A DNA stretch of 64,000 bases from Isoetes taiwanensis (lineage: Eukaryota > Streptophyta > Lycopodiopsida > Isoetales > Isoetaceae): contig JAJEKV010000233.1 in the NCBI GenBank assembly GCA_021234155.1, positions 432,001 through 496,000 of the forward strand. The letters are read 5' to 3'. The first letter of the stretch is position 1; each line of letters starts with the position of its first letter. Positions 57,493-64,000 of the stretch are shown in pieces. Made by a program: the position numbers and the translations under genes. A model generated the notes under the pieces. The model ran no database searches. It was not told where the DNA came from and was given only the letters and a program-made list of their open reading frames with translations.

Positions 57493-57497
57493 CATTC

Positions 57498-59100
57498 TCA
57501 TTATGGTAGTCAACATGAGTCCGTATCACAGCCTAAACAACATTTTCATTATCCTAGATCACCGTATAATTGTCCCATTTATCAAACCAATACGAGAAAG
57601 CAATTCAGTGATTTCCATCCAAGACCAATTTACTATGTGCACGGACATCAATTCATCTATGGCCAATTGTCATGAATAAGTCATATACCATTGTTCTCAT
57701 TTCACTGTTAACGAACCTATTTTGGAGGCTCAACTGCAGTACCAGCTGGTTGTTTGAAGTTTTGAATCCTCGATCACTTCGATCCTGCTTATAGAAACGC
57801 AGCCAGTATAGTATACGCCGCTGTCCTGCTTATAGAAAAAACTTCGTTTGCACCAGAGATTATGAACATTATGCCTTGTGAAGGACCAAAAAGGACTGAA
57901 AGGCACGAAAAGTTCTTGTAATGGAAGCAACATTTGTGAAGAGCAGCATTTTCAGTTATTCCTGTTTGTGAAGCTTCAGAGATGCAGCCTCAGTATCTTA
58001 CCACAAGCAGCTCCAGACGGGGAAGATATCAAGCCACCCCTTGAAGTTCATCTTTTTGAAGTTCATTCTCTGAAGCCATAATATTATTCTAGTCATGCAA
58101 CATGTATTAGTTAGCAGCTTGCCTGATTCAATTTACAGGACCACTTTGTCATCAATATATGTTATAGCTCTTGCTTTTTACCAATCAGCCAATGTCTGGA
58201 TGAAGTTGAGTATTGTATCGCCTGGGTGTATATACATACTGTTTTATAAGTGTCTTTCAAACAAACATACACATTGAACAGAACAATTTCCAATTCTTGA
58301 TCGCATATTTGCAAACAATTGTACTGATGAGATATGACATGCATCAAACAATGATGGCGGAATTGAGTACAGTATGTAGGCAACAACAGTGGCATACAAC
58401 TATGTGTAACAGACTCTATGTTAACAATCATGCAGAGATTGAGCTACAGTTCACAAGACAAACAGGCGTATACGGTCATAATCAACAAACATTATCTATT
58501 AAATCTCCCCATCCAAATTGATAAATCATGCAGTTATAGTGCTCTTCATAACTTTATAACCCAAACTGGATGAAAGAAAAAAGTAGTAACCTTTATTCTG
58601 CAAACCGGCATGGTTACTGTTGGGAGCACGCTAATAAAGGTCACCATGTTTGGTATAATGCCTACAACCTGCATTTTTTCAGAGAGTTAAAAGACTTTTC
58701 TGATATGACCTTATACATAAGCTCCAACCATTTCAAGCAACTGCACACTTCGTAAAAGTTAACAAATGCATTACTTACAGTTACATCTCATTTAATTTCA
58801 CTATCCACAATACCAGCTGGAGCTACCTCCCGCTGTCCAATGCTCCGCAATTTTGCACATGCATCCAAAATACCAAGGTTTGTTACTTTGTCAGGACTTC
58901 ATCCTGGGAGCTGCATTTGCACAAACAGAGCTACTGTAAATTCTCCCGTTCTCCACCCAGGGCGGATTCCCCACTCTGTTGCTCGTCCACTACAACCAAA
59001 AAGAAGATGAAGAAAACCAAAAAAGCTTCCACTCTGATAGGCTATAGCTTTGAAAAAGAGTACTGAAATTGCAGCAACAGTAAAAAAATGCAAAAATGCT
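57498..59100. other. Intergenic, no gene recognised
   Basis: AT-rich. Overlapping short frames on both strands at 58.16-58.52 kb have no recognisable domain. No repeat with clear borders. Confidence 0.3.
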
Positions 59101-59139
59101 GGGAATGTCTTGGTAACCAGAACTACAATGCGGTGACAT

Positions 59140-60057
59140 TTTAATGAGACCACAAATGCTCAATGAGAACTACAAATGAGAACTGTAAGTAAATGAGAAC
59201 TACAAATGCTTCAAATTCTTAATGAGAGTACTTATCTTTCTGGAGGAGGTGCGCCAGCACACTGGGTCTGTAACCTGGTGTCTGAAAGTAAGCGAGGGCC
59301 AACTAAAAATTTCCCAAATAAAATTTCCAAGTCAACTCAAAGTCATATGGAAATAGAGTCTTGTTATTAAAAATATGAGCAATGGAAGACCCTCATCGTT
59401 GCAAGTATGAGAGTACTGAAATTGCAGCAGCAGTAAAAGAATGTTGGATATGTCTTGGTAACCAGAACTATAATGCTTCAAATTCTTAATGAGACCACAA
59501 ATGTTTAATGAGAACTACGAATGGGAACTGCAAATAAATGAGAAATACAATGCTTCAAATGAGAACTACAATGCCTCAAATGCTTAATGAGAACTTACCT
59601 TTCTGGAGGAGGTGCGCCGCCGCACTGGGTCTATAGGCCGGTTGTCTGAATGTAAGCCAGGGCCAAGGCCAAAGTCTGATGATGCTAGAAATTACAAACT
59701 AAGTCGAGAACTTGCAGCATGAAAAACTAAGTCGAGGGCTTGATTACACAAGAATAAACAAACTATTCTGACCTTTCTGGAGGAGGTGCGCCGCCGCACT
59801 GGGTCTGTAGCCTGGTGTCTGAAGATAAGCCTGGTGTCTGAATGAAGCTGGAGTAATAACTCAAGTAAGAACGCCACTATGAAGTGGAATACAAATCGTA
59901 GAAAACAATTAGCAGCATTGTGAAGTCATCCGTCCTAATTCTTTGAAGAGCGGTGTCGCCCCTTCCCTAAAATGTATCTTGTTTTTCAAATGAGAACTAC
60001 AAATGCCTTTGAGAACTTACCTTTCTGGAGGAGGTGCGCCGCCGCACTGGGTCTGTA
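59140..60057 (-). repeat. Four copies of an exon-like cassette
   Basis: A 42-bp block recurs at 59231-59272, 59594-59634, 59768-59809 and 60016-60057. On the minus strand it reads TACAGACCCAGTGCGGCGGC...CTCCAGAAAG and ends in GTAAG in three copies, the pattern of a splice donor after CCAGAAAG. One frame reads YRPSAAAHLLQK in every copy. TCAGACACCAG-like sequence precedes three of them on the minus strand, and the plus-strand flank AATGAGAACTACAAATG is also repeated. Spacings are 363, 174 and 248 bases, so this is a duplicated exon with flanks, not a simple satellite. Confidence 0.8.
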
Positions 60058-60475
60058 ACAAGCCGGGCACTGGATCCTCCAGACGCAGATGCTTTTTCAG
60101 ATGCAATGACTGTTCGGGATGGACTACTAGCGTAGCGGACTAATAGCATTGAAACTGTTCCAAAAAGTATTGTTCTTTGTCACTATTCGTTGTTATTAAT
60201 AGCATAGAAGCATTGTTCATTTCAAAAGCATTGGTTTAGAGGATCCCTAAAACATTAAATGCTAAAACGTCCCTAAAACATTTACACATTTTAAAAGTTT
60301 TCTAGGGCTTACACATTCACACATTAATAGGGGCTACACATTTACTAAAAAATTCCTAAAACATTTACACAGTCTAAAGGGGCAAAAAATATTACATTTG
60401 TAATTAGCATACGAAATTGTAGGCGTGCAGTTTGTTAATTATGAATATTCGCATTGAAGGAATTATAATTGATTA
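60058..60475. other. Spacer with CCTAAAACATTTACACA repeats
   Basis: CCTAAAACATT(TACACA) occurs at about 60246, 60272 and 60355, and TTCACACATTAATAGGGGC-like words between. No gene. Confidence 0.4.
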
Positions 60476-60547
60476 TGATTGTTTAAGGTCTTCGAATTAG
60501 CTCTGAGGGAGGGTTGTAGGTGTAGGACAAACTTATTTGTTGTTGCA

Positions 60548-61860
60548 ATGGCTGCAAACGATTGTGAGATTCTTTATTCCACTACAAATGACATGATAAT
60601 CACATCACCTGGTAAAAGATTGAGAATGGTATGCTCGTTTGTGAATGGAGAATGTCAACTGTTTAGGAAATGGTTGTGTGATAATTTTCAATTTCGTAAT
60701 GAAAAATTGTGTGTTGTGCAATCCACGAGTGGCAGAGGCAGGATGATCCTTCTTGACGAAGTTGTGAATCAAGAGGGGTAGAGTATGTATGCGACCCTAG
60801 CCTGTAATGGGAGCTTTGTCACAGTCGAAGGCACTCCTCTTCTTCTTGAGGTCAGCACTTCTCATGCACCAATAATTGTTCATAGTTCGACCAAGCATAT
60901 TCCTGAGAGAAATTTAAACATTGTTTCCACATTTTAAACAATTGTTGATAGTTGTGGATCTAGCAAATTGAAGAGATTGTGTTCATTTGTTACTGCACCA
61001 ACACCAGTAAGATGTCTATCCTCTAATTACAATGAATAGAATAGAATAGAATAGTTTTTTTAACGTCCACGAAGACCAATAGGTCATGGGACCCATACAA
61101 TGGGCTAGTACAATCATTACTACTAGGATTAAAAAACCCCTGCCTCGAAAGGTTTTCAAGGGAAAAACCTTTGCAGTAATGATGATACTAGACAAGCTTA
61201 GATAATGACTACTGAGGGCTCAGTAATTGCAGACGTTTATCTAGAACCTCAAGTATGTATAATGCCAAGTCATGCACAGATGGTGCGCTGAGAAGTTGTG
61301 GAAGCATGGCAATGTAGTATTCGAGCTGCCTCCAGATGAGTTGAATTCTATGGTAGGCATGGAAAGAATATTCCATATCTCTGGACCAAGCCCAAGAAGA
61401 CAAGTCATTCATTCAATGGCATAGTTAAACATTCCAAGTGTTATGGTCGTTTAAGATGCATGAATCCAACATGTGACTATTTTCTTTCCAGAAGTCTACC
61501 AAATGATATCCAGTGGAAAGGAACTATGAAGCAGCAACCTGCACTTGGTCATATATCCCGTTCACATGGAGTTCCAGCGTATGAATACTATGAGGAGCAG
61601 CCAACATGCCTGGCACTATGCAATTGCGTGATATATTATGTTATACCTAACGAAGCCACATATACAAGATTATCCCTTCATTCTGGTATACATAATCATC
61701 CTATCAGAACTCCTCCAACTCGTGAAAAATTAAATTTGCTACACCAAATGGTCAATAATAGAGTTGTTGCTTCTATAGAAAGCAAAAAAGGGGCAAAACA
61801 GATACAGATGGAGGTAGCCAAGGAGCTCACGATCATGATGTAAACATCGGATGTACGTAT
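60548..61860 (+). pseudogene. Protein with Cys/His zinc-binding domain (FLYWCH/GCM-like), split by a LINE
   Basis: The first part starts at ATG 60548 (MAANDCEILYSTTNDMIITSPGKRLRMVC) and reads on through two in-frame stops to about 61038. After a minus-strand LINE insertion the frame resumes at about 61408: SFNGIVKHSKCYGRLRCMNPTCDYFLSRS, then CNCVIYYVIPNEATYTRLSLHSGIHNHP. The spacing of Cys residues and the final HNH fit a WRKY-GCM/FLYWCH type zinc domain, found in plants mostly at the start of Mutator-like transposases and related regulators. The last frame ends at 61843. No transposase core follows. It was disabled by stops and by the insertion. Confidence 0.6.
61040..61405 (-). mobile_element. 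LINE family B copy 6, 5'-truncated, inside a coding region
   Basis: Minus strand, from right to left: HRIQLIWRQLEYYIAMLPQLLSAPSVHDLALYILEVL, which matches the last part of the 42 kb copy (PLHLLMNTPSVRALGSYIQEVL); the stem-loop at 61113-61183 with perfect outer arms ATCATTACT and AGTAATGAT; the terminus GGTCTTCGTGGACGTT; and a CTATT-repeat tail (61036-61056). A possible decayed target-site duplication is ATTACAATGAATAG on the left and ATTCAATGGCATAG on the right. Confidence 0.8.
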
Positions 61861-62388
61861 TTGTGAAAGTCCTAAACCATGATACTAGGTTTTTCTTGGA
61901 CATAATTCAACCTGTATTGACAGAGGATGTTCTAGATAGGGTCCTCGCCTGAGGAAGAGCGACAGTTTTTTGTATGAACTTTTCCATATCAATTTCTAAT
62001 AGTTATTAGTGTGGTTTCTAACCTACAGTGCATATATCAATGAGTGTATGTAGTACATATATTATTGAGACTATTTTGATTTTGCTATATGTTGACTCAT
62101 ACTGAGTTTATTATGGTATATGTTATAACTTTCATACTACACATGTTCACTAGATGAACGCAAATTACAATATGTTAGAAATAAAAAAGTGAATTTTGCT
62201 ACATAAAAAAAATGGCGAACGGTGCAATATGCCACAACAAAATATTCTAAGGAATATTCTCATGTGAAACCCTCTAAACCATCTCCAAAAAAACCCTCCA
62301 AATAAAATCCCCCTGTAGACATATTTTCTTTCGATGCAACGTGGCAAATTTCCAATGGACGTAATTTCTCCAAACGGTTATTACGTCC
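61861..62388. other. Intergenic, AT-rich
   Basis: Follows the zinc-domain pseudogene. No gene or repeat recognised. Confidence 0.35.
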
Positions 62389-62501
62389 GGTAATCTTCGT
62401 TAGGAGGCCATTACGCGTGTAAAGGGCCTGGCGGTGCCGCCTCGTCTGGAGGAGCCGCCGGGCCCTTTACACGGCGTAATGTCCTCCTAGTGAAGATTAC
62501 C
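62389..62501. mobile_element. Second foldback hairpin, about 40-bp arms
   Basis: The left arm (62389-62428, GGTAATCTTCGTTAGGAGG...) and right arm (62461-62501, ...CCTCCTAGTGAAGATTACC) pair with only a few mismatches, and the outer flank TTATTACGTCC extends the match weakly. The loop is GC-rich (GGCGGTGCCGCC). The design resembles the 30.06-kb element, but the arm sequences are unrelated. No coding capacity. Confidence 0.88.
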
Positions 62502-63475
62502 TAGTACATAATTATTCTTTTGCAGTTCACAGATAAAGAGTTTAATTCTAAGGTTTTACCAAGCTGGACAGTGGAGCTCTTGGATCTCAGCCCTTCGCAT
62601 TTCTCCTCTTAGCTTTTAGCTTGATCTATTAAGTATTTTGGGACTTGATCATGCAGGATCAAATTGGCATCAACGGAGTCATCCATGAATTCCATTGCTT
62701 TTCCAATAGTTTTCTTGAGCGATTCAAGCCATATGAATTCATTTTGACTCACAAATACATAGACTCATCACTACAACATGCAGGGCCTTCGAAATCGGCC
62801 TTGCTTAATTTTTTGAGGGGATTTTCCACAGATTTGGCGGGAATCGATTTTGTTTGGTTTTTAGAGGGAGGTTCCAGATCTGCATCAGAGACGACCAACT
62901 GGCGGATTTACGCTGCTGCTATTGTAGTGGCAAATTCTGTTCCTATAGGTTCATCATGGCTGATGCAATGGTGGCATCCTCATTTTAGGAGGTGCTTACC
63001 TTTTTAAAAGGGGATGTTATTTTCAGCTTTAATCTTCTTTCCTTTAACATTTATCTCATATTTCACCTAAAACCTCTACATTAGCTAAAATTGATTGTGG
63101 GCCTGGGTAAAAGCATGCTGTGGTGTATCAAAAACGCGCATTTTGACGCCACATTTTGGCACCTTCTTTGTGGTAAAATCGGGTGGTGCATACCGAAGCG
63201 GAGATTGCGGGAGTGCGAATTAATGAGCGTCGGTTATTTTGAATTTTATGCCACGTCATTGTCCCTCATTTCGAATTAAGGAATAATCGCCTCTTCTTCT
63301 ATTTTTTTGCCGCTTCTTGCCGATTGAACCCTAATGAGTCAGAAGTGAACGCCACTGGTTACACGATGAAATCTCTCCTCAAACAAGAGATTGTGACAGA
63401 GTTTTAAATAAATCTGGCTACATGTATTTTCCCCCAAATGTTTGTTCAAACTGAAAAATTAAGGCATATGTTTTC
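62502..63475. other. Unassigned; one 120-codon open frame
   Basis: The frame 62645-63007 (plus; begins at a non-ATG codon, first ATG at 62651) reads FLERFKPYEFILTHKYIDSS, LLNFLRGFSTDLAGIDFVWFLEGG and AAIVVANSVPIGSSWLMQWW. I do not recognise it, and its composition does not settle whether it is coding. The remainder has no feature I can support. Confidence 0.25.
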
Positions 63476-63477
63476 TT

Positions 63478-63858
63478 GTACAGGTTGAAGAATCTGAGCA
63501 ATGAACAATACACAGAGTTCATGCAAATTTACAAAAGAGTTACAGGAAAGCCACATACATGGGGTGGAATGGCTCCTGGAACCTGGGCAGTGGCTTATTA
63601 TCTGCATATAAAGGGGGAGGCTGTTAATTGGAAGAGCTTCTCAGATTATTATAAAACTCCTGATGAGAAAGCAGAGGCCAGTTCTTCTAGACCCAAGAGA
63701 AAGCATAGGCAAGTCCAACCTGACCAGGAAGAAAATAGTAAAAGTGATAGATCGGGAAAAAACCAAATCAGGTTCCTCTAGACCACACATTCAATTTGAA
63801 CTCACAATCAAAATAGAAAAGCAGAGCAATGTTCTGAGACCAAAACATGCCATTGCAG
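63478..63858 (+). pseudogene. Possible exon of an unrecognised gene, frameshifted in an A-run
   Basis: After a good acceptor (TTTTCTTGTACAG) the frame reads LKNLSNEQYTEFMQIYKRVTGKPHTWGGMAPGTWAVAYYLHIKGEAVNWKSFSDYYKTPDEK, then a basic tail (RPKRKHRQVQPDQEEN). At a run of six A (about 63759) the frame is lost, and the neighbouring frame continues SGSSRPHIQFELTIKIEKQSN to 63858, where CATTGCAG|GTATGTT is a donor-like site. The stretch may be one exon with a one-base indel or a decaying gene that continues past the window. Function unknown. Confidence 0.4.
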
Positions 63859-64000
63859 GTATGTTCAATTATTAGTTGTGTTACAACAAAAAAAAATCTC
63901 AAGCTTGACCTAGATTGTTTCTATCAACACAGAAAAGGTAACCTCAAATCCACTTCAAGGATCAGGTATGTCTACTACCATTTTGCATCATGTTGACTGT

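Larger units (their letters stand above)
51494..57497 (+). mobile_element. Full-length but broken Copia LTR retrotransposon, with nested element
   Basis: The 5' LTR is 51499-51631 and the 3' LTR 57378-57492, flanked by the 5-bp duplication CATTC (51494-51498 and 57493-57497). The Met-tRNA primer site TGGTATCAGAGC directly follows the 5' LTR; the polypurine tract AAGAGGGG directly precedes the 3' LTR. The order gag, protease, integrase, RT, RNase H is that of Copia. A 1,062-bp hAT-type element interrupts it at the end of the integrase. Removing that insertion and its duplicated 8 bp leaves about 4.9 kb, a normal Copia size. Frameshifts and stops abound, so it is inactive. Confidence 0.93.

Overview
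This window looks like nuclear DNA of a land plant with a repeat-rich genome. The evidence is a plant-type two-domain GTP cyclohydrolase I, GT-AG introns, plant Copia and Gypsy elements with initiator-Met-tRNA primer sites, a Helitron, LINEs, and fragments of plant families (xylan glucuronosyltransferase, PPR proteins). Reading frames are short and broken, with large non-coding stretches. I cannot fix the species; a large-genome plant such as a fern, lycophyte or similar lineage is possible, but that is inference.

Only two conserved genes look intact, both on the minus strand: GTP cyclohydrolase I (about 0.3-2.0 kb, two exons, 519 aa, folate pathway) and a phosphoglycerate-mutase-like histidine phosphatase (31.9-33.2 kb, two exons, 298 aa).

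Layout. 0.3-2.1 kb: GCH1. 3.1-3.8 kb: almost pure purine tract. 3.86-11.2 kb: an LTR-element primer site, then 6.7 kb of heavily mutated sequence ending in a polypurine tract and LTR-like start. 11.3-14.4 kb: decayed Gypsy gag-protease (minus). 14.9-15.1, 21.2-21.7, 22.1-22.3, 42.2-43.2, 45.85-45.93 and 61.04-61.4 kb: copies of one LINE family sharing a 3' stem-loop. 19.0-19.76 kb: 5' fragment of a GUX gene. 20.04-20.41 kb: MITE. 24.17-28.25 kb: nearly complete second LINE. 30.06-30.63 kb: foldback hairpin and 131-bp tandem repeat. 35.7-36.9 kb: Helitron Rep fragment. 39.25-41.3 kb: unfamiliar locus encoding a GIY-YIG nuclease domain. 43.3-43.65 kb: DEAH-box spliceosomal helicase fragment. 47.7-48.1 kb: PPR pseudogene. 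51.5-57.5 kb: full-length but broken Copia element with a hAT-type element inside it, both with target-site duplications. 59.2-60.06 kb: four copies of an exon-like cassette. 60.5-61.85 kb: zinc-binding-domain gene split by a LINE. 62.39-62.5 kb: second foldback hairpin.

Many broken reading frames carry Trp-to-stop, Gln-to-TAG, Asp-to-Asn or Arg-to-His changes, the pattern expected from C-to-T decay of methylated DNA. The most unusual items are the LINE 3' stem-loop, whose paired arms differ in sequence between copies yet stay complementary, and the GIY-YIG locus.
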